DNA of 64,000 nt, taken from Stutzerimonas stutzeri (GTDB lineage: Bacteria; Pseudomonadota; Gammaproteobacteria; Pseudomonadales; Pseudomonadaceae). The DNA lies in contig NZ_PPXG01000010.1 of the NCBI RefSeq assembly GCF_002909485.1, positions 124,001 through 188,000 on the forward strand. Reading direction: 5' to 3'. Of this stretch, positions 8,531-17,524 are shown piece by piece. Under the pieces are notes generated by a model that saw only the letters and a program-made list of their open reading frames with translations, made no database searches and was not told the origin of the DNA. Numbering within the stretch: position 1 is the stretch's first letter; each line of letters starts with the position of its first letter. The position numbers and the translations under genes are program-made.

Positions 8531-9099
8531 GCGTCCTGCTGACCGCCCCAGTCGCTGACGAACGCCTGCGGTTCGAGCACTGGAGCGGCGCGCACGCGCC
8601 CTTCCGGTGTCCCGATATATATGAAGCCCAGCAAGCGCTCTTGTTGGCTCAAGCCCAGGCCGCTGAGTACCTGAGGGTCATAGGAGAATTCGCCTGTGCG
8701 CCACACGGCACCAATTCCCTGGGCATGGGCGGCCAGCAATAGTCCGTGGGCCGCACAGCCGACGGCAAGCAGCTGTTCGTGTTCCGGCACCTTCGGATGC
8801 GCCTTCACGCTGGCGATCACCACAATAAGCATCGGCGCTCGCAGCGGCATGTTCCGCGCTTTCTGCAGCGCTTGCTCCGAAGCGTCGGGCTCCCACGACT
8901 GCAGTGCTCGGGCAAACAACTCACCAAGCTTGTGACGCGCATCGCCCTCGATGGTCAGGAAGCGCCAGGGATGCAGCTGTCCGTGATCCGGGGCACGTAG
9001 CGCTGCGCGAAAGAGCAGGTCGAGTTGAGCGGCATCAGGGGCCGGCTCGCATAGGCGAGTGACAGATACGCGATTTAGCAGCAGGTCCAGAGCGTCCAT
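8527..9099 (-). CDS. nitroreductase-family FMN oxidoreductase (YdjA type)
   Basis: 190-residue single-domain nitroreductase, the same size class as E. coli YdjA (183 aa). FMN-contact segments are visible near the N-terminus (S12-R15) and as HGQLHPWRF (about 39-47). The family reduces nitroaromatics or quinones with NAD(P)H; the natural substrate is unknown. A good AGGAGG-like site precedes the ATG at 9099. It converges on the sensor-kinase gene with a 4-bp overlap of the stop codons. Confidence 0.85.
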   Translation of the reverse strand: MDALDLLLNRVSVTRLCEPAPDAAQLDLLFRAALRAPDHGQLHPWRFLTIEGDARHKLGELFARALQSWEPDASEQALQKARNMPLRAPMLIVVIASVKAHPKVPEHEQLLAVGCAAHGLLLAAHAQGIGAVWRTGEFSYDPQVLSGLGLSQQERLLGFIYIGTPEGRVRAAPVLEPQAFVSDWGGQQDA

Positions 9100-9201
9100 C
9101 CATTACCTCCTAAAGGGGTCGGACATTCTAGAGGGTGTTGCCGCGTTACCGCGAGTGATGGCGGGTTAGCGGCAACCACACCCCCGCCGCAATTACACGG
9201 C

Positions 9202-9573
9202 TCAGGCCACCTGATCTGGAGAAATCTGTGGCTGCAATGGTGGCATCAGCGGTGGCAACCCATGCGCTGCGCGTGCCGTGTCGCAACGAGGATTATGCTC
9301 GCCATGCTCCCAGGACGCCTCGAACTCGCGACAAGCGCTCGATCGCTGCTCATACATACTGCAGCGCACCCCGCACCCCACGTCACCCAGTAGCCCTACG
9401 CAGCGAGATGGCTTGCTGTCAGTGCCAAGCATGGCCACATGAAAGGGCGAGACCTGAACCGTCAGGTGGTCAGGAACCGCACCGCCGGCCGACATGCATT
9501 CACCAAAATAGAAGGACACACGGAAGTACGCGCAGCATGCGCCGCACGTGAGACAGGGATTGTCGATGGACAT
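9202..9573 (-). CDS. YkgJ-family cysteine-cluster protein
   Basis: 123 residues with CLTCGACC at 7-14 and further cysteines (C26, C57, C66, C70, C80, C96). This is the pattern of the YkgJ family, proposed to bind zinc or an Fe-S cluster. No enzymatic role is established. It is divergent from trkH across 187 bp. Confidence 0.82.
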   Translation of the reverse strand: MSIDNPCLTCGACCAYFRVSFYFGECMSAGGAVPDHLTVQVSPFHVAMLGTDSKPSRCVGLLGDVGCGVRCSMYEQRSSACREFEASWEHGEHNPRCDTARAAHGLPPLMPPLQPQISPDQVA

Positions 9574-9760
9574 GGCAGGTGAACACCCAGAAACCGGAAA
9601 GGGCCGGCGCCCCGGCGGCTATTCTATTCATGGCAACGGCCTTGGGAAGGGGCTGCGAGCTCCCATCGAAAACATTTTTGCGACGGGCCGCGCAGCGGTT
9701 TACTGGCACCAAGACACGAGTAGAATGACCGCCCTCTTCCACCGTGCCGAGCACCTCTAC

Positions 9761-11212
9761 ATGGCCCTGCCGACACTGCGCATCATCGGTTTCATTCTCG
9801 GCATATTCCTGATCACCCTCGCCGTCAGCATGATCGTCCCGATGCTCACGCTGCTGAGCTTCGAACGAACCGATGACCTGCAGGCATTCATCTGGTCGAG
9901 CCTGATCACCTTTTCCTGCGGCTTCGCGCTGGTTGCTCCAGGACGGCCAGCCAATACCAACCTGCGTCCGCGAGACATGTATTTCCTGACGACGCTGAGC
10001 TGGGTAGCGGTGTGCTGCTTCGCCGCACTGCCACTGATGCTGACCCAACACATCAGCTATTCCGACGCCTTCTTCGAAACCATGTCGGGCATCACCACCA
10101 CCGGCGCCACGGTGCTATCAGGGCTGGACAGCCTATCGCCGGGCCTGCTCATGTGGCGCTCGCTGCTGCATTGGCTGGGCGGTATCGGCTTTATTGGAAT
10201 GGCGATTGCCATTCTGCCGCTGTTGCGGGTCGGCGGGATGCGGCTGTTCCAGACCGAATCTTCGGACTGGTCGGAAAAAGTCATGCCGCGCTCACACGTG
10301 GCCGGTCGATACCTCATTACGATTTATGCGGTTTTCACCCTGGCAGCATTCGTCGCGTTCCTGCTGGCCGGCATGAGCCCGTTCGATGCCATCAACCATG
10401 CGATGTCCACCGTGGCAACAGGCGGCTTTTCAACCTCAGATGCGTCGATGGGCAAGTTCGGACCGTCAGCCCATTGGGTCGCAGTGTTCTTTATGCTCCT
10501 CGGCAGTCTGCCGTTCACCCTGTACGTAATGACGCTGCGCGGTAACCGCACGGCCTTGTTCAGAGATCAGCAGGTCCGCGGTTTTGTGGTGATGCTGACG
10601 GTGACGAGCCTGCTGTTCAGCGGCTGGTACTGGTTGAACAATGAAATCCCTATGCTGGATGCGCTGCGCGTCGTCACCTTCAGCGTGGTTTCAGTAGTGA
10701 CCACAACCGGATTTGCGGTTGACGATTACACCCAGTGGGGCGGATTCGCCGTCATGGTGTTTTTCTACCTCACCTTTGTCGGCGGCTGCTCGGGCTCGAC
10801 GTCAGGCGGCCTGAAAATGTTCCGATTCCAGGTGGCCTACTCACTGCTGCGCGCCAACTTCAAACAGCTGATTCACCCACGCGCGGTGATTCGCCAGCAA
10901 TACAACGGCCACAACCTTGACGAAGAAATCGTTCGCTCGATTCTCACGTTCTCGTTCTTCATCACCATGACCATCGGTGTACTGGCGCTATGTCTGGCGC
11001 TGCTGGGGCTCGACCCGATCACCGCGCTTACCGGCGCCGCCACAGCAGTGTGCAATGTCGGCCCTGGCCTGGGTGAAATCATCGGTCCGGCGGGCAATTT
11101 CTCAACATTGCCTGATGCCGCCAAATGGCTGCTGTCGATAGGCATGCTGCTCGGCCGCCTGGAAATCATCACCGTGCTGGTGTTGCTGACCCCTGCATTC
11201 TGGCGGCATTGA
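9761..11212 (+). CDS. trkH: Trk potassium uptake channel subunit TrkH
   Basis: 483 residues, exactly the E. coli TrkH length. It is an inner-membrane K+ channel built of four membrane-pore-membrane repeats; filter glycines are visible in TTTGATV, ATGGFST, TTTGFAV and NVGPGLG. It needs TrkA (not in this window) for gating. The ATG at 9761 begins the conserved MALPTLRIIG. Upstream in-frame sequence from 9548 is not typical of the family. Its TGA stop abuts the TCA (stop complement) of the next gene. Confidence 0.92.
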   Translation: MALPTLRIIGFILGIFLITLAVSMIVPMLTLLSFERTDDLQAFIWSSLITFSCGFALVAPGRPANTNLRPRDMYFLTTLSWVAVCCFAALPLMLTQHISYSDAFFETMSGITTTGATVLSGLDSLSPGLLMWRSLLHWLGGIGFIGMAIAILPLLRVGGMRLFQTESSDWSEKVMPRSHVAGRYLITIYAVFTLAAFVAFLLAGMSPFDAINHAMSTVATGGFSTSDASMGKFGPSAHWVAVFFMLLGSLPFTLYVMTLRGNRTALFRDQQVRGFVVMLTVTSLLFSGWYWLNNEIPMLDALRVVTFSVVSVVTTTGFAVDDYTQWGGFAVMVFFYLTFVGGCSGSTSGGLKMFRFQVAYSLLRANFKQLIHPRAVIRQQYNGHNLDEEIVRSILTFSFFITMTIGVLALCLALLGLDPITALTGAATAVCNVGPGLGEIIGPAGNFSTLPDAAKWLLSIGMLLGRLEIITVLVLLTPAFWRH

Positions 11213-12145
11213 TCAGGCGGCGGTTCCGGAGTCTCGTCTGAACAGTCGTTGCCCCAGGGTAACCAGCGTGAGCACGGCACCGCCGACGACCATGCCGAAC
11301 GCGGCATCGAGCAGCGTCGGCAGCAGACCACCCAGGACGGCACCCAGGTAAGGCAACCCTAGGGCGTCATGGGCGCTACTCTCGATGAAGTGGTGCACGG
11401 CGCGAATACCGTGGGTGAGAATACCGCCACCCACCATGAACATGGCCGCGGTGCCTATGACCGATAGGAACTTCATCAGCCAGGGCGCGACGCGCAGGAT
11501 GCCTCGGCCAGTGGCGCTTGCCAGGCCACTTGCGCGCTTGCTCAAAGCCAGGCCGAGATCATCGAGCTTGACGATAGCCGCCACGAGGCCGTAGACGCCA
11601 ACCGTCATCAGGATGGCGATCCCCACCAGCACCATCACCTGCTGACTAAAGGAAGCTGCAGCGACCGTGCCCAAGGTAATGGCAATGATCTCTGCAGACA
11701 AAATGAAGTCTGTACGCACGGCGCCGCTGATCTTGCGTTTTTCGAACACCACCATGTCTACGGACGGGTCGGCGAGTGCTTTCGCCGTCTCCGCGTGACC
11801 ACTGCGCGCGGTATGCAGAAAGCGGTGCGCCAGCTTCTCGAACCCCTCGTAGCAGAGAAAAGCGCCACCGAGCATCAGCAGCGGCGTAATCGCCCACGGC
11901 AGGAACGCGCTGATCAGCAGCGCAGCGGGGACCAGAATAGCTTTGTTGCGAAACGAGCCCTTGGCCACCGCCCACACAACGGGCAGCTCGCGGTCGGCCT
12001 TCACGCCTGTCACCTGCTGCGCATTGAGGGCAAGATCATCGCCCAGCACGCCGGCGGTCTTCTTTGCCGCCACCTTGGTCATTACCGATACATCGTCGAG
12101 TACGCTCGCAATATCGTCGAGCAGCGCAAGAAGGCTGGTGGCCAA
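11213..12145 (-). CDS. DUF808 / YedI-family inner-membrane protein
   Basis: 310 residues opening with the very conserved [19 protein letters not shown] followed by several hydrophobic helices (about 75-100, 165-195, 225-250, 260-300). The family has no proven function. The start is TTG at 12145, supported by GGAG 7 nt upstream and the exact family N-terminus. It is convergent with trkH with no spacer: TGATCA holds both stop codons. Confidence 0.85.
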   Translation of the reverse strand: MATSLLALLDDIASVLDDVSVMTKVAAKKTAGVLGDDLALNAQQVTGVKADRELPVVWAVAKGSFRNKAILVPAALLISAFLPWAITPLLMLGGAFLCYEGFEKLAHRFLHTARSGHAETAKALADPSVDMVVFEKRKISGAVRTDFILSAEIIAITLGTVAAASFSQQVMVLVGIAILMTVGVYGLVAAIVKLDDLGLALSKRASGLASATGRGILRVAPWLMKFLSVIGTAAMFMVGGGILTHGIRAVHHFIESSAHDALGLPYLGAVLGGLLPTLLDAAFGMVVGGAVLTLVTLGQRLFRRDSGTAA

Positions 12146-12225
12146 TTTGGATCTCCGTTACATGAGAAGGCGCATAGATGTAACCGATTCGCTGTAGTTA
12201 AGGCTATGCGCACGCATCCAGATCA

Positions 12226-13239
12226 TTAGCGAAGGGGCCGCACGCGTTGACGATACTCACCGGGCGTCACGCCGAACCAGCGCTTGAAGGCCCGATAGAA
12301 ATTGCTCGGATCGGCGAAGCCAAGCAGGTAGGCGATTTCCAGCGGTGCGAGATTGGGCTGGGCCAGGTACTGCTCCGCCAGATCGCGACGCGTGTCATCC
12401 AGCAATTTCTGAAAACTGCTGCCCTCATCGTGCATACGCCGCTGCAGCGTGCGCTCGGAGAGGCAAAGCGCCTGCGCGACCGCTTCGCGCCTGGGCTCAC
12501 CTTGCGGCAGCACCCGGCAGAGAATCTGACGCGCGCGATGCATGATCCGGGTATCAGCGAAGCGCGCCAGATAGTCGCCGGCGAAACGGTCATGCAACTG
12601 CGCCAGTGCTTCATTGGCCGTCGGTAATGGCATTTCTACATCAACTTGGCAGAACAGCAGCGCGTAGCGGGGCGCCTCGAAACGCAGCGGCGCTTGAAAC
12701 AGTCGCTGATAAGGCTCCAGATCACGCGGCGCGCGCCCCTGAAAACTCACCTCTAACGGCTGCAGCGCCGTTCCAGTCAACCAGCGGCAAAAGGTCAAAC
12801 AGCCCGCAAGCGAGCCTTCGGCACTTTGCCGGGCCGGTGGAAGCCGATCACCCTGGATCGTCAAACTCAGACGGTAAACTTGCGAACACTGCTGAAAATC
12901 CAGGTCTGCCCCCTCAGCAATGATCCGCTGGTAACGCACCAGCCTGGCAAAGCCCTCCTTTAGATTACGGCTCGACATCAGCGCATAACCAACCACATTC
13001 AGCGCCGCCGGCCGCACCTGCCGCGCCATATCCAAGCCGATGGCAGGATTTCCGGAAACAGCCACGGCGCGATGCCACAGGCGGGTCATATCGTCCTGCG
13101 CAAAGCGAGCATCGGCGTCACTCAAAGCCGTGTAATCCAGATTCAGCTCGCTGAACAACTGGCGGCAGTCGATCCCTGCCGACTCGAGAGTCTGGACTAT
13201 TCCCTGTGCCCAGCTCGAGGAAGTGGTGCGTTCGGTCAT
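12226..13239 (-). CDS. AraC-family transcriptional regulator (OruR-like architecture)
   Basis: 337 residues: an N-terminal 'arabinose-binding' sensor domain of the type in OruR and related pseudomonad regulators (about 15-195), then a double helix-turn-helix AraC domain (about 235-335) with the AYLLGFADPSNFYRAFKRWFG signature region. The ligand and targets cannot be read from the sequence. The ATG at 13239 is chosen over upstream codons that add a Cys/Arg-rich non-family extension. The Mpo1-like gene is divergent 125 bp away. Confidence 0.82.
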   Translation of the reverse strand: MTERTTSSSWAQGIVQTLESAGIDCRQLFSELNLDYTALSDADARFAQDDMTRLWHRAVAVSGNPAIGLDMARQVRPAALNVVGYALMSSRNLKEGFARLVRYQRIIAEGADLDFQQCSQVYRLSLTIQGDRLPPARQSAEGSLAGCLTFCRWLTGTALQPLEVSFQGRAPRDLEPYQRLFQAPLRFEAPRYALLFCQVDVEMPLPTANEALAQLHDRFAGDYLARFADTRIMHRARQILCRVLPQGEPRREAVAQALCLSERTLQRRMHDEGSSFQKLLDDTRRDLAEQYLAQPNLAPLEIAYLLGFADPSNFYRAFKRWFGVTPGEYRQRVRPLR

Positions 13240-13364
13240 GTTGCTTCTTGTTCTACGGATGGTAAGGCAGCTGTGTGCAAGGCAACTAAACTGGCCCTGA
13301 TTGTCACTGACTCGCAAGGCGTTAGCTGACTAAGCTGTGCGACGACAATAACAGGAGGTACGCC

Positions 13365-13682
13365 ATGAGTACGCAAACCGCCGAACGCTTCACCAGCTTT
13401 GCCGATTTTTACCCGTTCTATCTCGCCGAGCACAGCAATCGGACCTGTCGTCGACTGCATTTCGCAGGCAGCCTGCTGGTGCTGGCAATTCTTGGTTACG
13501 CGCTGGCCACCCAACAGTGGGCCTGGTTGCTCGCCATACCAGTGGCCGGTTATGGATTTGCCTGGGTCGGCCATTTCGTTTTCGAGAAGAATCGCCCTGC
13601 GACATTCCAGTACCCGCTGTACAGCTTTCTGGGCGATTGGGTGATGTTCAGAGACATGTTGATCGGTCGCGTCCACTTCTGA
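13365..13682 (+). CDS. DUF962 / Mpo1-like integral membrane protein
   Basis: 105 residues with two central hydrophobic segments (about 33-50 and 54-70) and the family landmarks FYPFYLAEHSN (15-25), HF (70-71) and DWVMFRDML. The yeast member Mpo1 is a 2-hydroxy fatty-acid dioxygenase using His-bound iron. The His residues at 23, 32 and 70 are compatible with that. A bacterial function is an extrapolation. AGGAGG lies 7 nt before the ATG. Confidence 0.82.
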   Translation: MSTQTAERFTSFADFYPFYLAEHSNRTCRRLHFAGSLLVLAILGYALATQQWAWLLAIPVAGYGFAWVGHFVFEKNRPATFQYPLYSFLGDWVMFRDMLIGRVHF

Positions 13683-13736
13683 GTGCGACGACACCGACAT
13701 ATCCGACCAGTGCCGCGGCTGTTTTCAAGCTGTGGT

Positions 13737-13765
13737 TTGGCGATGTGGTCCTGCTTGGTTATGAT
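13737..13765 (+). promoter_or_regulatory. sigma70-type promoter for cyaB
   Basis: TTGGCG (13737-13742), 17-bp spacer, TATGAT (13760-13765): 4/6 and 5/6 consensus matches. It lies about 178 bp upstream of the cyaB ATG, giving a long leader of roughly 170 nt. Confidence 0.45.
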
Positions 13766-13942
13766 CAGGCGGCTGTTGCACGAGTCGGCCATCGCCGAGC
13801 TGACTCAGCAGCCGCAAGACTGAACATTGAAGCACTCGATACGTTCGTCATCAGCAGCGTGACGAGACCATAGAGTTCAGCGTCAGTCTGCTAGGCGCAT
13901 GGGGAAAAGGCGTCGACAAACCATCAGGAACCGTACACATAC

Positions 13943-15331
13943 ATGAATTCCACCACGGTTGAGCGCCGCAATGGCCTCGCCACTCGTCCGTTGCGCGAGT
14001 ATTACTCCCGAGTAATCGCGTACCTGACTTGCGCCGCCACGCTCGCGGCAGGCACCTACACCCATTATTTCTCGATGGAACTGCTGTGGATGGTGCCGTA
14101 CGCCTTGCTCTATCCGCATTTGGCCTATCACCTGAGCTATCGATTCAAACGCGATCATCCCGAACGCACCTCGCAGACGCTGCTCTGCCTGGACGCACTG
14201 AATGCTGGCGCGGGCATCCTGCTGCTCGGTTTCTCGATCGTACCCAGCCTGATGTTTCTGCTCACGCTCGCTTTTAGCGCGCTGGTGATCGGCAGTCTGC
14301 GCAACCTGGCGCTGGCGCTGGCATGCGTGACAGTCGGTGTTGGCCTGGCCTTTCTGGTGGCCCCCCTGCAGTATCAGGGCACAACGCCGCCGCTGGTTTC
14401 GCTGGTCAGCATCTTGTTCACCGGCTTCTACGTCTGTGCCACGGCCTACTTCGTTCACCAGCAGGGACAGCGCCTGGCCCAGGCCCGCAAGGAAATTGAA
14501 ACGGAACAGGCCAAGGCCGCGCGCCTGGCCCGCAACCTCGCAAAATATCTCTCACCACAGGTTTGGGAATCGATCTTCACCGGCAAGCGTAGCGTTCGTC
14601 TGGAAACTCAACGCAAGCGACTCACGGTGTTCTTTTCCGACATCAAGGGCTTCACCGAGCTTGCCGAAGAGTTGGAAGCCGAAGCCCTCACCGACCTGCT
14701 CAACAACTACCTCAACGAGATGTCGAAGATCGCCCTCAAATATGGCGGCACCATCGACAAGTTCGTCGGCGACTGCGTGATGGTGTTCTTTGGTGACCCA
14801 TCCAGCCAGGGCGCGAAAAAAGACGCGGTGGCAGCAGTGTCCATGGCCATCGCCATGCGCAAGCACATGAAGGTGCTGCGCCAGCAATGGCGCGCCCAAG
14901 GCATCACCAAGCCTATGGAAATCCGCATGGGCATCAACACCGGCTACTGCACGGTGGGCAACTTCGGCGCCGACACCCGAATGGACTACACCATCATCGG
15001 CCGCGAAGTGAACCTGGCCAGTCGCCTGGAAAGCTCAGCCGAGGCCAGCGAGATCCTGGTTTCCCATGAAACCTATTCGCTGATCAAGGACGTGATCATG
15101 TGCCGCGACAAGGGACAGATTCCGGTCAAAGGCTTCTCTCGCCCGGTGCAGATCTATCAAGTAGTGGATTTCCGCCGCGACCTTGGCGCGACCTGCAGCT
15201 TCCTGGAACACGAACTGCCCGGCTTCTCCATGTACCTGGACACCAATGGCGTGCAGAATTTCGACAAGGAACGCGTGATCCAGGCACTGCAGCAGGCTGC
15301 TGAGAAGTTACGCGACAAGGTCATCCTCTGA
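13943..15331 (+). CDS. cyaB: membrane class III adenylate cyclase with MASE2 domain (CyaB type)
   Basis: 462 residues, the size of P. aeruginosa CyaB. An N-terminal MASE2 sensor with about six membrane helices (25-170), a short linker helix (172-200) and a class III cyclase domain (about 225-400) are evident. The two metal-binding aspartates are D233 (VFFSDIKGF) and D277 (VGDCVMVFFGD). The product cAMP acts through Vfr in pseudomonads. A promoter is visible upstream and a strong hairpin follows the stop. Confidence 0.92.
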   Translation: MNSTTVERRNGLATRPLREYYSRVIAYLTCAATLAAGTYTHYFSMELLWMVPYALLYPHLAYHLSYRFKRDHPERTSQTLLCLDALNAGAGILLLGFSIVPSLMFLLTLAFSALVIGSLRNLALALACVTVGVGLAFLVAPLQYQGTTPPLVSLVSILFTGFYVCATAYFVHQQGQRLAQARKEIETEQAKAARLARNLAKYLSPQVWESIFTGKRSVRLETQRKRLTVFFSDIKGFTELAEELEAEALTDLLNNYLNEMSKIALKYGGTIDKFVGDCVMVFFGDPSSQGAKKDAVAAVSMAIAMRKHMKVLRQQWRAQGITKPMEIRMGINTGYCTVGNFGADTRMDYTIIGREVNLASRLESSAEASEILVSHETYSLIKDVIMCRDKGQIPVKGFSRPVQIYQVVDFRRDLGATCSFLEHELPGFSMYLDTNGVQNFDKERVIQALQQAAEKLRDKVIL

Positions 15332-15349
15332 TCTTCTGATCCACAGTCT

Positions 15350-15378
15350 GCCAGCCGTGCGCTGCACGGCATGCTGGC
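15350..15378 (+). terminator. hairpin after cyaB
   Basis: A GC-rich hairpin: outer arms GCCAG / CTGGC and inner arms CCGTGC / GCACGG around a 3-nt loop, with a small bulge. It follows the cyaB stop by 19 nt. No T-run follows, so it may be a weak terminator or an mRNA 3' stabiliser. Confidence 0.45.
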
Positions 15379-15399
15379 TGCTTCCGAGACCTCCGTCAG

Positions 15400-16158
15400 A
15401 TGCTATCGCTGCGCAACTACCGCCACGACCTCATTGCTCATAGCCACGATCACCCGCAGCTGGTATTCGGCCTCAAGGGACTGCTGGAGTTCGAGATCGC
15501 CGGGCGCGGCAGCTGCGTCGGCGAGCGGGGTTTGGCGGTGATACCCTCTGCCACCCACCACGCCTGCGCCAGCGCCACCGGCAGTCACTGCCTGGTGCTT
15601 GACCTTCCATCCGAGGGCTGGGTTCACCAGCGCTTGGGCCACCACACAGAGGCCAGCCTACGCCTGCTTGAACGCCCCGGCACCTTGCACCTCGCCCCGC
15701 CCCAGCAGAACCTCATTGCCTGGCTGGCGAGCAGCCCCATCAATGATTCGGTAATCGCCGAACAAGGTACTGTGCTGTTGCTGGCAAGCCTGGCTGGCGC
15801 ACAGGAAGCGTCCCTGGACTTGAAGCTGCTGCCGCTAGCGGCCATCGACGCATTTATCGACCGGCACCTGGCACACCCGCTTCAGGTTGCCGACCTCGCC
15901 CGTATCGCCGGATTATCAGCGGCAGGCTTGCATGCGCGCTTTCTTCGCGAGACTGGTCGAACGCCGATGGAGTACGTGCGCCAGCGGCGCCTGCAGTATG
16001 CCGAGGCGCTTTTGCACGACACCTGGCTGCCGATCGGCGAGATCGCCGCGCAAGTAGGCTATACCTCGCAAAGCGCCTTCACCGCCGCGCTGGTTCGCGC
16101 ACGCGGTTGCACGCCGCGTGCATTGCGCCGCGAGTTGCGCGACAAAATCGATGACTGA
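15400..16158 (+). CDS. AraC-family regulator with cupin sensor domain
   Basis: 252 residues: an N-terminal cupin-like AraC_binding domain (about 5-95, beginning with a His-rich HDLIAHSHDHPQ) and a C-terminal AraC helix-turn-helix pair (about 155-250). The His cluster at 9-18 could bind a metal or an anionic ligand. An EamA exporter gene follows 130 bp downstream in the same direction and is a plausible target, by context only. Confidence 0.8.
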   Translation: MLSLRNYRHDLIAHSHDHPQLVFGLKGLLEFEIAGRGSCVGERGLAVIPSATHHACASATGSHCLVLDLPSEGWVHQRLGHHTEASLRLLERPGTLHLAPPQQNLIAWLASSPINDSVIAEQGTVLLLASLAGAQEASLDLKLLPLAAIDAFIDRHLAHPLQVADLARIAGLSAAGLHARFLRETGRTPMEYVRQRRLQYAEALLHDTWLPIGEIAAQVGYTSQSAFTAALVRARGCTPRALRRELRDKIDD

Positions 16159-16288
16159 CGCGACAGACACGCCCCCAACGACCGCCTAGCATGGTCCTGA
16201 TTCGCAAGGTCCAGATAGCCATGATCCCACTGTTTCGCTCCCGCCCCGGCGCATACGGAATGTGCTGCTCGCTCAGGCCGAGCACCCC

Positions 16289-17167
16289 ATGACTCCGCGT
16301 AACGCCCTGCTGGCGATCCATCTCGGCGCGCTGATGTTTGGTCTGTCTGGCGTACTCGGCAAGCTGGCCGACAGTTCGGCGCTGATCATCACCTTCGGCC
16401 GCGCACTGTTCGCCGTTCTGGCATTACTGTTGGTGACGCAGCTGTTGCGGCCCAGCGGCGCGCCGCCAAACTGGCGGCAACGCGCCGGATTGGCGTTGGG
16501 CGGCCTGCTGCTCGGCGCGCACTGGCTGACCTTCTTCATTGCCGTGAAGATCGCTGGCGTAGGCATCGCCACCCTGGGCTTCGCCAGCTTTCCCGCCTTT
16601 ACCGTACTGCTCGAAGGCCTGCTGTTCCGCGAACGTACCCGCGCCGTGGAATTTGCCATGGTCGGCGTGGTATGCGCCGGCTTGCTACTGGTCGCTCCGG
16701 CATTCGACCTCAGCAGCGGCCCGACTACCGGGCTGCTCTATGGCGTGCTGTCGGGGCTGCTGTTTGCCCTGCTGTCGCTGCTCAACCGCGCCGTTACCCG
16801 CGGCCTGGATCCAGTTCGATCGGCTCTATGGCAGAACTTGGCGATCCTCGCCGGCCTGCTGCCATTCAGCTGGTCGGCGATCCCTGCGATACCGGCGCAG
16901 GACTGGCTTTGGCTGGCGCTGTTGGGCGTGCTCTGCACAGGGCTGGCGCACAGCCTGTTCGTGGCCAGCCTGCGGGTGCTAAAAGCACGTACGACCTCGG
17001 TGATCTTCGCCCTCGAACCGGTCTACGGCATCGCCTTCGCCTGGTGGCTGTTCAATGAGCAGCCAACACTGCGCATGCTGCTCGGCGGCGCCTTGATCAT
17101 CATCGCGAGCGTTGTGACCAGCCGCCTGAAAACCCCGCCCAGCGTTGCCCCCAAACTCATCAACTGA
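16289..17167 (+). CDS. EamA/DMT-family transporter
   Basis: 292 residues forming ten predicted membrane helices in two EamA repeats (about 5-135 and 145-285). Members export amino acids, metabolites or drugs by proton antiport. The substrate is unknown. The ATG at 16289 is chosen; a GTG at 16262 would add nine residues. Neither has a strong Shine-Dalgarno, so translation may be modest. It follows an AraC regulator that may control it. Confidence 0.82.
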   Translation: MTPRNALLAIHLGALMFGLSGVLGKLADSSALIITFGRALFAVLALLLVTQLLRPSGAPPNWRQRAGLALGGLLLGAHWLTFFIAVKIAGVGIATLGFASFPAFTVLLEGLLFRERTRAVEFAMVGVVCAGLLLVAPAFDLSSGPTTGLLYGVLSGLLFALLSLLNRAVTRGLDPVRSALWQNLAILAGLLPFSWSAIPAIPAQDWLWLALLGVLCTGLAHSLFVASLRVLKARTTSVIFALEPVYGIAFAWWLFNEQPTLRMLLGGALIIIASVVTSRLKTPPSVAPKLIN

Positions 17168-17170
17168 CTC

Positions 17171-17452
17171 TCAACGATCGTTGTGGCCCAGCGAGCGTTG
17201 CGGGTCGATGCAATCACGCACACGCTGCTTGAGCTCCTTGGCCTCGGGAAAGCCACCATCGTTCTTTCGTTCCCATATCTGCACGCCGTCGCAGCTGATA
17301 TGGAAGGTTCCGCCAGTGGCAGGCACCAGGCAAACGCGCCCCAAATCATCGGCGAAGGTCGACAGCAACTCCTGGGCGAGCCAGGCGGCGCGCAACAGCC
17401 ACTGACACTGAGTGCAATAGGTGATGACAATTTCCGGCTTGGCTAAGGTCAT
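17171..17452 (-). CDS. SelT/SelW/SelH-family protein with CxxC motif
   Basis: 93 residues with a thioredoxin-like fold and CTQC at about residues 14-17, directly after the first beta strand. In eukaryotic and some bacterial members the last position is selenocysteine; here it is an ordinary Cys codon. The role is assumed to be thiol redox. The ATG at 17452 (GGAG, 9 nt) is preferred to one at 17476, which lacks a site. It is convergent with the EamA gene, only 3 bp apart. Confidence 0.82.
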   Translation of the reverse strand: MTLAKPEIVITYCTQCQWLLRAAWLAQELLSTFADDLGRVCLVPATGGTFHISCDGVQIWERKNDGGFPEAKELKQRVRDCIDPQRSLGHNDR

Positions 17453-17524
17453 TTGTGGCGTCTCCGGCGCGTTCATAGCGGCCTATAATAGCCGCCTTCC
17501 ACCACGCACTCCGTCGGTTCAGCC

